Source: Symbiodinium natans (lineage: Eukaryota; Sar; Dinophyceae; Suessiales; Symbiodiniaceae). From it: a stretch of DNA of 31,000 nt. Position numbers and translations under genes: made by a program. Under the pieces are notes generated by a model. That model worked only from the letters and a program-made list of their open reading frames with translations. It made no database searches and was not told where the DNA came from. Where the stretch lies: assembly GCA_905221605.1 (NCBI GenBank), contig CAJNDS010002079.1:800001-831000 (forward strand), in the 5' to 3' direction. Of the stretch, positions 6,820 through 14,802 are shown piece after piece; position 1 is the first letter of the stretch, and the number at the start of each line of letters is the position of its first letter.

Positions 6820-7160
6820 GGGTTCAGATCTAGGGTTCTTAGAGTTTAGGGGTTTTGAGACTTGCGGGTTTAGGGGTTTAGGGTTTTGAGACTTGCGGGT
6901 TTAGGGGTTTGGGGGTTTTGAGTTCAGGGGTTTGGGGTTCAGGGGTTTAGAGATCTAGGGTTTGGGCATTTAGGGTTCGATGTTTTACGGATGTAGGCTT
7001 TTAGGCTCGAGGACTTTGGGATTTAGGGTGCTAGGCGTTTAAGGATCTAGGGGTTTAGATGTTTTAGGGATTTAGCGATTCGGGGTTCAGGAATGTAGGG
7101 GTTTAGGGAATGCAGGGGTATAGGTGTTTAGGGATTTCGGGTTCAGGGGTTTAGAGATTC
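6818..7160 (+). repeat. Degenerate G-rich telomere-like tract
   Basis: More than 300 bp of strongly diverged TTTAGGG-like units (for example GTTTAGGG with ATCTAGGG or TTCAGGGG). No coding signal. An exact 30-bp-scale duplication occurs near 6852-6910 (GGTTTTGAGACTTGCGGGTT twice). Confidence 0.75.
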
Positions 7161-7253
7161 GGGCGATTAGAGCAAGATTTTCGAGATTGGAGGGTCAAGG
7201 GATTTAGGATGCTTGAGGCTAAGGGGGACCAGGCAAACTTGAGCTGAATAATC

Positions 7254-7421
7254 TTGTATCCTCTGGAGTCTGGGCCTCCCTTTGTAAAGACAGATTTGCC
7301 CGGCTATTCTGGCCACGGACTGTTTGGGGTGTGGGGGGAATCATATTTCCTGTGGCGCACACTTACGGCCAATTGCTGGCCCCTTTCACCGTCTAAGAGG
7401 GTCAAAATCAGCCTCAACTGC
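7254..7421 (+). CDS. Coding-like segment LESGPPFVKTDLPGYSGH...
   Basis: Frame 3 is open from about 7254 and reads LESGPPFVKTDLPGYSGHGL, then FGVWGESYFLWRTLTANCWP and LSPSKRVKISLNC, before a short TTTAGGG tract at 7423. Rich in aromatic residues, tryptophan and cysteine; a fluent protein sequence and one of the longer islands. No family recognised. It probably continues in the next segment across the 27-nt tract. Confidence 0.45.
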
Positions 7422-7422
7422 A

Positions 7423-7449
7423 GTTTAGGGTTTAGGGTTTAGGGTTGAG
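7423..7449 (+). repeat. 27-nt GT...AG telomere-like tract between two coding segments
   Basis: Consists of three GTTTAGG units followed by GTTGAG, beginning GT and ending AG. It contains the in-frame TAG and TGA that end the upstream frame. Confidence 0.7.
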
Positions 7450-7545
7450 GAGCAAGCCAACAGCAGTGTTCACTATCTCGCCAGCGGCTTGCCCATTCTT
7501 CAAATCTGCATTTCAACGTATTGCACGTGTGCTGTGTGGCCCTGA
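7450..7545 (+). CDS. Coding-like segment EQANSSVHYLASGLPI...
   Basis: Directly after the 27-nt tract, frame 1 reads EQANSSVHYLASGLPILQIC, then ISTYCTCAVWP and TGA at 7543. Frame 3 is also open here for 60 codons (to TGA 7629) but reads less like protein. Which frame continues the upstream segment depends on how the tract is treated. Not recognised. Confidence 0.35.
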   Translation, partial: EQANSSVHYLASGLPILQICISTYCTCAVWP

Positions 7546-7652
7546 CCAATCGCTTGCATCACCGAGCCCCTTGTAGTTTGCAGGTATTTTGTTGGCCGGA
7601 ACCACCCCCACACCCCAATACTAAACCTTGACAAGGGGGTCCAGAGGTCCAG

Positions 7653-7775
7653 AGCGTTTCGTGGTTGGAGTTCACGCCTTCGGGTACACCTACACCCCAT
7701 TCCTAAGACGCACGCTCCAGGCACCCGACAGACAAACAACACCGAAGGTCCAGAAATCCCACCCAACAGGCCCCG
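7653..7775 (+). CDS. Exon-like island RFVVGVHAFGYTYTPF...
   Basis: After GAGGTCCAG (AG 7651-7652), frame 2 reads RFVVGVHAFGYTYTPFLRRT, then LQAPDRQTTPK, before C-rich repeat sequence. The beta-like VVGV and the aromatic run are protein-like. An 88-codon minus-strand frame overlaps. Product unknown. Confidence 0.4.
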
Positions 7776-7919
7776 TAGATCCTAAACCCCGAGAAGCCGT
7801 AAACCCCGAAGCCCTATATAAGGTTTAGGGCTCAGGGTTTAGGGGTCCCGATAAGCCCTATGGGACCTGAACCCTAAACTCGAACCCGATAAACCCTAAA
7901 GCCCTCCCCCCCCATTCCC

Positions 7920-7979
7920 TATCTGCGAGGACTCCAAAGCCTTAGTGGCCTCAGGACTTTCTCCAGTCGGGGGGCCTAA
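7920..7979 (+). CDS. Weak island YLRGLQSLSGLRTF...
   Basis: 19 codons, YLRGLQSLSGLRTFSSRGA, then TAA. A C-rich tract lies on the left and a GGGGTTATT repeat on the right. Leucine spacing is repeat-like, but the evidence is thin. Confidence 0.22.
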   Translation, partial: YLRGLQSLSGLRTFSSRGA

Positions 7980-8058
7980 GGGGTTATTGGGGCTATTGGG
8001 GGTTATTGGTGTTACTGGGTATATTGGGGTTAGTGGGATGATTGGGGTTATTGGGTTT
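7980..8058 (+). repeat. GGGGTTATT-type 9-bp repeat
   Basis: About eight degenerate copies of GGGGTTATT or GGGGCTATT, a private variant of the G-rich family. It runs into an ordinary G-rich tract that extends with gaps to about 8470. Confidence 0.7.
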
Positions 8059-8560
8059 TTTTTGGGGTTTAGGGTGTAGGTTTAGGGGGCGGGGGGTTTG
8101 TGGTTTGGGGGCTAAGGCTGGTAGTGTTTAGGGTGGTTTGCGGCGCAGGGCTTTTTATGTGGGGTTTTGGCGTGCGGCTTTGCTTGGCTTTGGGACTGGA
8201 GTATGCAGATGGAGAAGCGAGACCCTTTTGAAGGGCTTATAGGGTTTAGGGTTTTTGTGTTCAGTGTTTACAGTCTAGGGACTGGGCTCAAAAAGCTGCT
8301 GCTTCAGGGTATTAGGTTTTCGGCTTCAGAAATTTGAGCCTGCATTTGCCCAGGCTTTCGCTCAACGTTCACGGCCGGGTACTAAGAGCTGCTGCAGAAG
8401 GGGAAGGAGCGCGCTGGTTAGGGAGGTTTGTTTAGGGCTTAGGGTGTGGGCTTAGGGTTTAGGGTTTCGGGCTTGATTGCCCAGTGGGCGATTCTAGCGA
8501 TCTATTTTTCGGATGTTTTTGAGGGCAAGCTGAGCGGAAGCTGTACGGGGCAGCCCCTGT

Positions 8561-8755
8561 GACGCCGAAGACCCCAAGGCCAAGGTTAAGACTCCAAAGA
8601 ATGAAGAGTCCAACAGCTCGGCCAAGAAGCCGGACCCAACCGACGAAAAGATCATGGCAAGCTCCCTCGAGCACTAGAGGCCGCTGATTGAGGTGCTGCC
8701 GCGCAGCTTGTTCCCGAGATCCGTGAAACACGGTTCTCACAGCTACACACAGTAA
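8561..8755 (+). pseudogene. Coding-like frame with internal TAG, DAEDPKAKVKTPKN...
   Basis: Frame 2 reads DAEDPKAKVKTPKNEESNSS, then AKKPDPTDEKIMASSLEH, a highly charged lysine/aspartate/glutamate-rich stretch typical of a disordered linker. It stops at TAG 8675-8677, but the same frame continues with RPLIEVLPRSLFPRSVKHGS to TAA at 8753, which also looks like protein. A nonsense mutation in a once-continuous frame is the simplest reading. The minus-strand 93-codon frame here is a shadow. Not recognised. Confidence 0.4.
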
Positions 8756-8819
8756 CGTGGCTGCTTCTGCTTCTTCCCTATACCTGAAACCCTGAACCCT
8801 GAACCGAATCCTCGATTTG

Positions 8820-9112
8820 GGTTTCGGGTTGAGCCCAGTTGAAGAAGGTCCCTAGAAGCGACTAGGAGGAAACATCAAGGGATGAAGACTTGATCTCCTA
8901 AGGTTGTACCTCTAAAGGTTCCCCTTAACATACTCCCAATATGGCCCTCATATCACCTTAAGGGATGATAAAAAGGGTACCCAAACCCCAAGGGTACAAC
9001 CTTAAAGGTCCAAGGTACAACCGCTAGATTCAAAGTTCGAGGGTGAGAGGCTCCTAGTTTCCGCGCTTTCTTCGGGCCTTTTGTTCCACAGGTTTCGAGG
9101 CTTCTCAGGGAG
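8820..9112. other. Unique sequence with weak inverted repeat, no gene seen
   Basis: AAGGTTGTACC near 8899 and GGGTACAACCTT near 8990 are complementary, and the string AAAGGT(T/C)C recurs nearby. No convincing coding frame and no telomere-like units. Confidence 0.4.
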
Positions 9113-9114
9113 AA

Positions 9115-9470
9115 CCCTAAGCCCGGAAACACCGCCTGAATCTCTAAATCCCCTGAACCTCTAAACCCTGAATCTCTAAACCCTGAACCCTAAACTCCCA
9201 GAGCCTTAAAGCTCCAAACCCTAAACCCTCAACCAAACCCTGAACCACTGAAGCCCTAAACTTCTATAAACCAGCCCCAAATTCTCTTTTCCTCTAAACC
9301 CCTAGATCCCAAACCCTCAACCCCTAAACCCCTAAAGCCCTGAACCCCAAATTAAGCCCCTAAACCGCTAAACCCCTAAAGCCCTGCAGCCCTGAACCCT
9401 AAATAAAACCCCTAAAGCCCCGAAACCTGAATTAACCCCTAAACCCCTCAACCCTAAACCTTCAACCTCT
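9115..9470 (-). repeat. C-rich telomere-like tract
   Basis: Long degenerate CCCTAAA/CCCTGAA tract with CCCCTAAA variants and AAATTAAGCCCC or AAATAAAACCCC blocks repeated about every 60 bp. Confidence 0.8.
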
Positions 9471-9485
9471 CACGCATCAACTTTG

Positions 9486-9563
9486 GGGGGCAAGGCGGCA
9501 GTCGAAGCTGTCTTGGCCCTGGTTAGCAACCTTAGAGTCTCCACCCTAGACCCCGAACCTTAC
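9486..9563 (+). CDS. Exon-like island GKAAVEAVLALVSNLRV...
   Basis: Frame 3 reads GKAAVEAVLALVSNLRVSTL, then DPEPYR, ending at TTACAG|GGTTTAGGG. The alanine/leucine-rich pattern is strongly helical and resembles an armadillo/HEAT helix in style only. A C-rich tract lies before it and a G-rich tract after. No domain can be assigned from 26 residues. Confidence 0.45.
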
Positions 9564-9680
9564 AGGGTTTAGGGTTTTAGGGTTTAGGGTTTTAATTTTA
9601 GGGTTTAGGGTTTAGGGTTTTAGGGTTTAGGGTTTAGGGTTTTAATTTTAGGGTTTTAGGCTTTTAGGGCTTTATGGCTT
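9564..9680 (+). repeat. G-rich tract with exact 50-bp duplication
   Basis: TTTAGGG units with the marker TTTTAATTTTA at 9590-9600 and again at 9640-9650. The intervening units match, giving a 50-bp period. Confidence 0.8.
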
Positions 9681-9719
9681 CGAAGCCCTTAGAAGATCAA
9701 GATCAACTATGAAGCCTAG

Positions 9720-9782
9720 GTCGACCGCCACCGGGGCATCATCGCCCGGCCGCAAGTGCATGAGCACCTGTGCTGCACGGAG
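9720..9782 (+). CDS. Exon-like island VDRHRGIIARPQVHEH...
   Basis: Starts after AAGCCTAG (AG 9718-9719) and ends GGAG|GTTTCG. It reads VDRHRGIIARPQVHEHLCCT then E: 63 nt, exactly 21 codons. The same frame upstream reads KIKINYEA up to the TAG, so the island could also be a longer frame with a nonsense codon. Not recognised. Confidence 0.4.
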
Positions 9783-9802
9783 GTTTCGTTGAAGTCCCCC
9801 CC

Positions 9803-10017
9803 TACCTAAACCCCTAAACCCTTTAAACCCTTTAAACCCTTTGAACCCTTTAAACCCTTTAAACCCTTTAAACCCTTTAAACCCTTTAAACCCTTTAAAC
9901 CCTTTTAACCCTTTAAACCCTTTAAACCCTTTAAACCCTTTAAACCCTTTAAACCCTATTAACCCCTATTAACCCCTATTAAACCCTTTAAACCCTTAAA
10001 ACCCTTTAAACCCTAAA
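9803..10017 (-). repeat. 9-bp AAACCCTTT tandem array
   Basis: About 16 near-perfect 9-bp units (AAACCCTTT) followed by a few AACCCCTATT units. The array is far more homogeneous than neighbouring 7-bp tracts, which indicates recent expansion of a variant unit. Confidence 0.85.
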
Positions 10018-10045
10018 CCGCGTCATCCCTTAGACTGTAGGCCCA

Positions 10046-10232
10046 CGGCAGCCCCTAACCCCTAACCCCCTAAACCCCCTAAACCCCCTAAAACCTAGAC
10101 CCTAAACCCTAAACCCTAAACCCCCCAACCCCAAACCCCAAACCCCAAACCCCAAACCCTAAACCCTAAGCCCCAAACCCCAAACCCTAACCCTAAACCC
10201 TAAACCCTAAACCCTAAACCCTAAACCCCCCA
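10046..10232 (-). repeat. C-rich telomere-like tract
   Basis: Runs of CCCCCTAAA, then CCCTAAA, then CCCCAAA, then perfect CCCTAAA near 10,194-10,227, each variant clustered. Confidence 0.85.
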
Positions 10233-10259
10233 ACAAACCCTCTGTTTCGTCGAGCCCAG

Positions 10260-10331
10260 GTGGCCTGGGCTCATCTGCAATCACGGCAGGCCCAGTGGGT
10301 TGGAATGGGAGTGCGTGGCCTTGGGCTTCAG
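10260..10331 (+). CDS. Exon-like island VAWAHLQSRQAQWVGM...
   Basis: After CGAGCCCAG (AG 10,258-10,259) the frame reads VAWAHLQSRQAQWVGMGVRG, then LGFS, and is followed by TTTGGAGTTTAGGG. 24 codons. The C-rich tract on the left and G-rich tract on the right fit the common order. Not recognised. Confidence 0.35.
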
Positions 10332-10536
10332 TTTGGAGTTTAGGGTTGAGAGTTTTGGGTTTGAGTTTTGGGGTTTGGGGTTTAGGCTTTGGGGTTTAGG
10401 CTTTGGGGGTTGGGGTCTGAGGGCTGGGGTTTCTTTAGGATCTTAGAGCTTATGATGTAGGATTTTTGGGGGTTCAAGGTTTATTGGCCTTGGCCCTCTG
10501 TGCAATCTAAACGTGGCCCACCCAAGCCTCTGCCAG

Positions 10537-10607
10537 GGCCCTGTGCCACAACGCGGCCGGCGCGGAATGGCTGCGCATCAAGAATGTGGGTGGGCCGCTC
10601 GCCGGCG
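10537..10607 (+). CDS. Exon-like island ALCHNAAGAEWLRIKN...
   Basis: Bounded by TCTGCCAG (AG 10,535-10,536) and GGCG|GTTTAGGG (GT at 10,608). It reads ALCHNAAGAEWLRIKNVGGP then LAG, with almost every third base G or C. The downstream telomere-like tract begins exactly at the GT. Its style resembles a helical-repeat protein, but no assignment is possible. Confidence 0.5.
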
Positions 10608-10860
10608 GTTTAGGGTTTTAGGGTTAGTTTAGGGCTTTGGGCGTTTTGGGGTTTAGGGTTTTAGGGTTTCGGGTGTTGCTTTTTGGCTGTTTTGTGTGTT
10701 TTTCGGCCGTTTTCGGGCGGGGGGGGGCCTCCATTCTATTGTAGAGGGGCACTGTGAAGTGCCCCTCAAGAGTCTTGTGAGGCTGAGAAGGTTCGCAAGC
10801 TCTAAGGCACCAGCCCAGCAAAACAGTTGAGCTCCCTGAGCCATGAAGCCTATCCACCAA
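10608..10860. other. G-rich tract then unique sequence, no gene called
   Basis: TTTAGGG-like units to about 10,670, then unique sequence with complementary GAGGGGCAC and GTGCCCCTC near 10,743-10,765 (short hairpin). Overlapping minus-strand frames of 73-78 codons read through repeat sequence and are not called. Confidence 0.4.
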
Positions 10861-10891
10861 GCCCTATTCCCCAAACCTTCATAAACCCCAG

Positions 10892-10926
10892 GAACTGGAC
10901 CTCATGGCGTCCTTACGAAGCGCAGA
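10892..10926 (+). CDS. 35-nt micro-exon candidate ELDLMASLRSA
   Basis: AAACCCCAG on the left (AG 10,890-10,891) and a consensus donor GTGAGT at 10,927-10,932. It reads ELDLMASLRSA. Both splice signals are good, but 11 residues cannot be identified. Confidence 0.4.
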
Positions 10927-11084
10927 GTGAGTGGCAGAGCTTTGGAGGACAGCGTTCTCTCTAGGCGTCCATGGTCCATGGGGTCCGATCTATGGTTTTG
11001 GTTTGGTTGAGGGTTTAGGGTTCAGGGGCTGGGGGTTTTGAGGGTTTAACCCTCAAGCCAAAACCCGAAGCACCGAGCCCTAAG

Positions 11085-11156
11085 CTGCTGTGGTCTTCGG
11101 AAGAGCTGAGACAGCACATACTTGCACGCGACATACTTGGGGCTCTTTGGAGTTGA
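11085..11156 (+). CDS. Coding-like island LLWSSEELRQHILARD...
   Basis: After GAGCCCTAAG, frame 3 reads LLWSSEELRQHILARDILGA then LWS and TGA at 11,154. An amphipathic-helix pattern. Left flank: a G-rich tract then a C-rich tract meeting at TTGAGGGTTTAACCCTCAA (11,038-11,056). Not recognised. Confidence 0.4.
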   Translation: MLWSSEELRQHILARDILGALWS

Positions 11157-11214
11157 AGGTAGAGTAGGGGGCCAGATGGGTTGCTTGAAGCCCGTTGAGA
11201 AAGCCTATCCTCCC

Positions 11215-11425
11215 AAGATCCAATCCCTGAACCCTTTAAGCCCCAAACTCTGAACCCTAAGCCCTTGTCCCTAAACCCTAAACCCTAACCCCGAAGCCCT
11301 GAATCCTAAGCACTACACCCTAAAAAGCCCCGAATCCGAGGCCCTAAACCCTAAACCCCAAACCCAACCCTGAATCCTACACCCTGGACCCTAAAAAGCC
11401 CTGAACGCTGAATCCAACACCCCCA
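11215..11425 (-). repeat. C-rich telomere-like tract
   Basis: CCCTAAA/CCCTGAA units with two copies of CCTAAAAAGCCC...GAA blocks about 80 bp apart. It ends in ACCCCCAG at the next island. Confidence 0.8.
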
Positions 11426-11426
11426 G

Positions 11427-11502
11427 CTTCGCCGAAGGAGTCGGCGTCTTGGTCCAATACCATGCGGAAGGGAGCTCCAGCTATGTCGCAGGCTTGCCCT
11501 AG
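11427..11502 (+). CDS. Exon-like island FAEGVGVLVQYHAEGS...
   Basis: After ACCCCCAG (AG 11,425-11,426), the frame reads FAEGVGVLVQYHAEGSSSYV then AGLP and TAG at 11,500. An exon end at TCGCAG (about 11,491) or the stop itself are both possible. A convincing beta-rich protein sequence of unknown family. Confidence 0.45.
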
Positions 11503-11872
11503 AGCCTAAACTCTAAACCCTAAGCCCTAAACCCTCAACCCTAAACCTTTGTGGGGTTTCAGGTTTCGGGTTGCTAGGCCCCTGTGGTGGAACAGCGCAG
11601 GGGCTTGGGGGTGTACGGCAACCTGTTTTGGGGTTAGGGTTTCGAGTTCGTTTAGGGTTATGTGGTGGGCTTAAGGTGGGTCAAAACCCCGCAACGCAAG
11701 TTGTGGGCGCTGGGAATTGTCTGCTTCCGTCTGCCAAAGGATTTAGGGTAGGCTGGCCAGCCAAAGAGCATCAACCCCCTAAACCCTATAAACACCAAAC
11801 CCTAAACCCCAAACCCTAAACCCCAAACCCTAACCCTAAACCCTAAATCCCTCTTAAAGGGCTCCCAATTAG

Positions 11873-11959
11873 CGAACCGTGAGAGGCGACTGCCTTGTTC
11901 GCGGCCTCCTCCGCTGCCACAGCACCTGGCACCCGCGGATGCACCTGCCCGTTCCTTAG
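11873..11959 (+). CDS. Coding-like island RGDCLVRGLLRCHSTW...
   Basis: After CCAATTAG, frame 2 reads RTVRGDCLVRGLLRCHSTWH, then PRMHLPVP and TAG at 11,957. C-rich tract before, G-rich tract after. Contains two Cys and three His but no recognisable zinc motif. Confidence 0.4.
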   Translation, partial: RTVRGDCLVRGLLRCHSTWHPRMHLPVP

Positions 11960-12110
11960 AAATTAGGGTTTTAGGGTTTTAGGTTTTAGGGTTTAGGGTT
12001 AGGGTTCAGGGTTAGGGTTTAGGGTTTAGGGTTTGGGGTTTAGGGTTTAGGGTTTAGGGTTTAGGGCTCAGGGCTCAGGGTTTGGGGTTTAGGGCTTACG
12101 GTTTAGGGAG
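11960..12110 (+). repeat. G-rich telomere-like tract
   Basis: TTTAGGG units with a few TTCAGGG and CTCAGGG variants. Confidence 0.85.
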
Positions 12111-12520
12111 GAGCTCAAGGTGTGCGGGGGGGGAAAGAGACGGCACTTCAGGTTTATGGCTCTTATGGGGCTTGTTGTAGGGTATATCGACTTTTTTTTA
12201 TTTTATCCGTAGCGCGTCTGGTATAGGGATGAAGCTTCAGGCCCCTAGTTCCTGAAAGCCCCAAAGCCCCGAAAGCCTGACGGCCTGACATCCTCAAACC
12301 CACTCAACTTCTCTTTGCTTAGAACTCCCAAACAAATCCAAAATAAGAAAATCAGAGTCCCTATATTTGCCTTATAAGGAAGAATACTTTTTGGAAGGGG
12401 GGATTCTTAAGCAAATAGTAATTAAATAGTAGAAAAGGTGCCAACCGAAAGGTGTGTGTGTGTGTGTGTGTTTTTTTTAAATCTCCTTGGTTGCTCTGGA
12501 AGAGAAGATGGAGAGCCCTG
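12111..12520. other. Unique, partly AT-rich stretch with (GT)n; no gene seen
   Basis: No telomere-like units and no long frame. A GT microsatellite (about 12,451-12,471) is followed by a T run; AAATAGTA occurs twice near 12,413-12,431. It is probably the interior of an intron: a G-rich tract lies on the left and a C-rich tract on the right. Confidence 0.5.
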
Positions 12521-12634
12521 GCGCCCTAAATCCTAAAACTTCCACCCTGAAGCACCTTTGCTCCCAACACCCTCAACCCTAAACCCTCAACCCTAAACCC
12601 TAAACCCTGCTTTTCTGAATCATCTGCCTGCCAG

Positions 12635-12697
12635 GCGTGGGGAGTTCAACGACTGGGGCCAGGCACCTTCGGCTGCATGCTGGAGGGGTTCATGGGT
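12635..12697 (+). CDS. Exon-like island after CTGCCAG, frame uncertain
   Basis: A strong acceptor context (TTTTCTGAATCATCTGCCTG then CCAG, AG 12,633-12,634) precedes a GC-rich island. Two frames are plausible: AWGVQRLGPGTFGCMLEGF or RGEFNDWGQAPSAACW. C-rich tract on the left, G-rich tract on the right. Confidence 0.35.
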
Positions 12698-12830
12698 TCG
12701 GGTTTTTTGGGGTTTAGGGGGTGTAGGGATTAGGGGGTTTAGGGTTTAGGGGGTTTAGGGTTTAGGGGGTTTAGGGCTTAGGGCTTAGGGCTCAGGGCTT
12801 AGGGTTTAGGGTTTAGGGTTTAGGGGCCAA
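12690..12830 (+). repeat. G-rich telomere-like tract
   Basis: TTTAGGG units, first with GGGGGTTTAGG variants in alternation (about 12,735-12,770), then CTTAGGG and perfect units. Confidence 0.85.
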
Positions 12831-12936
12831 CAGGGGTAGGTTTGAACATAATTCTTAGTTGTTTTTTCGCCCTTCATTAGTCCCCTTATATAGTCTTGTG
12901 AAGCCGTAAGGGTTTTTAGGGTTTAGGGGCCAAGGT

Positions 12937-13071
12937 GTGAGGTCAGCAGTCGCCCTTTCCTTCAAGGGGGAGCTTCGGGCTTTTCAGGCTCGAGGAGTTC
13001 AGCCGAGTTGGCCGTTGAAGGGCTTCGCTCCCGAGGGATTCCAGTCAAGTGTCTTGGTCTTGGGGGCTTGA
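12937..13071 (+). CDS. Strong coding-like segment VRSAVALSFKGELRAF...
   Basis: 44 codons in frame 1: VRSAVALSFKGELRAFQARG, then VQPSWPLKGFAPEGFQSSVL and TGA at 13,069. If the left edge is an acceptor, AG in GAGGTCAG (12,942-12,946) is the candidate. It reads as a continuous protein segment outside telomere-like sequence, with a G-rich tract upstream and a C-rich tract downstream. Not recognised. Confidence 0.5.
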   Translation: MRSAVALSFKGELRAFQARGVQPSWPLKGFAPEGFQSSVLVLGA

Positions 13072-13109
13072 GACTCTCCACGCCTAAATCCTATATCCTA
13101 AACCCTAAA

Positions 13110-13420
13110 CCCTTAAGCGCCCCAGGACTCTTCACGGTTTAGAGTTCAGGGTTCGGGGTTACATGGGCCCTTGGGTTTTGTTGAGTACTGTCTTGCAATC
13201 CATAAGGCATGTGTAGAAAGGCGCCTCCCGTTTAAGGGCCCATACGAAGGGGTCCTTGTAGTTAAGCCCTATGCTCTAAAGAGTTCGACTCCCCAAAGCC
13301 CCAAATCCCCTGAACCTTGAAACCTGAGTCTACGCCCCAGAACTGTAAAGACGTAGTATTTCAGCATTTCTGAAGGCCACAATCGCTAAGTCATAGACTC
13401 CTGAGAGCAAACACTTTGAG
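13110..13420. other. Unique sequence, no gene seen
   Basis: Mixed sequence with a few G-rich and C-rich telomere-like units near the edges. No frame reads as protein. AAGGGCCCATAC at about 13,233 also occurs near 3711. Confidence 0.35.
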
Positions 13421-13568
13421 AATGTGAAGCCCTAAAATGCAACTCCAACAACACAAGCCCTGGAAATCCCTAAGCCCTCAACCAGTCTGCTGTCCCTAAA
13501 CCCTAAATCCTAAACCCTAATGCCTAAACCCCAAATCCTAAAACCCTAAATCCCTAGACCTGAACCAG

Positions 13569-13765
13569 CTGTCAAGGACTCCGACCTCGCCATGGAGGTG
13601 GTGGACCACTTCACGTGGGCTGCGAACCTGCCGCCCGGGGCGCAACCTAAGTGGTCCGTTGAGTGCTTTTGCGGGAGTGTAGGGCACTCAGAATTAGGGG
13701 AGTGTGACTTCAGCTTAAAGCCAATGGGCTTGTGTTTAGGGGGTAGAGGGGCTTTTGGGGTTTAG
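13569..13765 (+). CDS. Strong coding-like segment VKDSDLAMEVVDHFTWA...
   Basis: After TGAACCAG (AG 13,567-13,568), frame 2 reads VKDSDLAMEVVDHFTWAANL, then PPGAQPKWSVECFCGSVGHS and ELGECDFSLKPMG, ending in G-rich repeat and TAG at 13,763. Over 50 fluent codons, GC3-rich at the start. The exon may end earlier; the tail beyond about 13,730 merges with repeat sequence. C-rich tract before, G-rich tract after. Product not recognised. Confidence 0.55.
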
Positions 13766-13823
13766 GGTTTCAAGCGAGTGTTCAGGAGTCGCAATTTAGG
13801 GACTGCAGGCTTTGTGAATTGGC

Positions 13824-13942
13824 ATGGGGGTTCTCAACTTGTTGGATTACGCTGAGGCTCAAGAATGGCCCAACAACCTTATACAAGAAGGCCTTTGGGC
13901 CCACAAGCCTTCAAATCAGAGGCCTCAGACCCTTAGAGTTCA
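13824..13942 (+). CDS. Coding-like segment MGVLNLLDYAEAQEWP...
   Basis: ATG at 13,824 opens MGVLNLLDYAEAQEWPNNLI, then QEGLWAHKPSNQRPQTLR, running without a stop into the 9-bp GGGTTTCAA array, where it becomes GFK repeats. The first 38 codons look real; the GFK part is repeat translation. It could be a first exon ending at or before the array. Not recognised. Confidence 0.5.
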
Positions 13943-14008
13943 GGGTTTCAAGGGTTTCAAGGGTTTCAAGGGTTTCAAGGGTTTCAAGGGTTTCAAGGGT
14001 TTCAAGGG
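13943..14008 (+). repeat. Seven perfect GGGTTTCAA units
   Basis: A 9-bp minisatellite, seven identical units from 13,943 to 14,005 plus GGG. It is in frame with the upstream coding segment (3 codons per unit) and is a derivative of the G-rich telomere-like unit. Confidence 0.95.
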
Positions 14009-14118
14009 AGGGTTTAGTTCCTTCCCTGCCTAGGGGCCATGCAGGGTACCCTAAACCCTGAATCCTAATCCCCAAACCCCAAAACTCTCCTCAAACGGCC
14101 CCTTCAGTCGAAGCCCAG

Positions 14119-14195
14119 GAGCATGGGGCGTTTCATGAGAGTGCGGCGCACAGACGTCCTGGGCAGTCACCACTTTGTGAGCTTAGGGTCTCATA
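14119..14195 (+). CDS. Exon-like island SMGRFMRVRRTDVLGS...
   Basis: A C-rich tract and TCGAAGCCCAG (AG 14,117-14,118) precede SMGRFMRVRRTDVLGSHHFV then SLG; a G-rich tract follows from about 14,200. The putative intron to the left starts in the G-rich GGGTTTCAA array and ends in the C-rich tract. Not recognised. Confidence 0.4.
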
Positions 14196-14299
14196 GGGTT
14201 CTGGGTTTGGGGTTTAGGGTTTAGGGTTTCGGGTTTAGGGGGGGTTTAGTGCTTCAGGGTTTCCAGGGTTTAAGGTCTAGTTAGGGTTCACAGGCCTTC

Positions 14300-14700
14300 A
14301 AAACCCTGCCTTAGGGTTACACAATTTGGGCTCATTGAAGTCTATGTCTGGAGCTCAGGGTTAAGGGCCCGTAGAGGTGGGAGATTGCGATTTTGCACAC
14401 AGAAGGTTTGGGAATCAAACCCTCAACCCCGACTTTTCTTTTTGAGATGCAGGTTACGTTAGGGCCGCAGATAGGGCTTCTCTGGCTGGACGAGCAGATT
14501 CTGCTTTAGGGTTCAGAGCGCCATTCTGGGCCCATTCGGAGCAAAAGGGTTTCACACTATGTCTATATATCTACACACATATACAGAGTTTTTTTAATCT
14601 ATCTATTCTTCTCTACGTACGTAGAAACATATAAACATGCATTCATGCGTGCATAAGCTTCGCATGGTCGTTTAGGGCTTCTGCAACAATGTCAGATTCC
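14300..14700. other. Unique stretch with AT-rich low-complexity core, no gene seen
   Basis: Around 14,560-14,650 it is AT-rich with TATATATC, TACGTACGTA and CATGCATTCATGC motifs, and short palindromes. No frame reads as protein. Isolated telomere-like units only. Confidence 0.4.
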
Positions 14701-14713
14701 TGCCCGCGCCCAG

Positions 14714-14802
14714 GCCAAGTTTGCCCCAGGGCCCGGTTGGGAGAAGTCCTACGGGATCCACCCGACGCGCAAGCCCCTGGGCCTCAACTGCGAAGCTTGG
14801 AG
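14714..14802 (+). CDS. Strong exon-like island AKFAPGPGWEKSYGIHP...
   Basis: After CGCGCCCAG (AG 14,712-14,713), the frame reads AKFAPGPGWEKSYGIHPTRK, then PLGLNCEAWSL, before the G-rich tract at about 14,805. High GC3 and a well-balanced residue mix. One of the best islands; family not recognised. Confidence 0.5.

Noticed and set aside
8459-8740. 93-codon minus-strand gene.
   Set aside because: It is opposite a more protein-like charged + frame and begins in telomere-like sequence.
8898-9004. Inverted-repeat element.
   Set aside because: Only about 12 bp of each arm pair; too weak, and no target duplication.
8561-9720. Reassignment of TAG to an amino acid (in-frame TAG at 8675 and 9717).
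   Set aside because: Other good segments end cleanly at TAG, and dinoflagellate nuclear genes use the standard code; nonsense mutation or splicing explains both.
12451-12471. GT microsatellite as a special element.
   Set aside because: An ordinary dinucleotide run.
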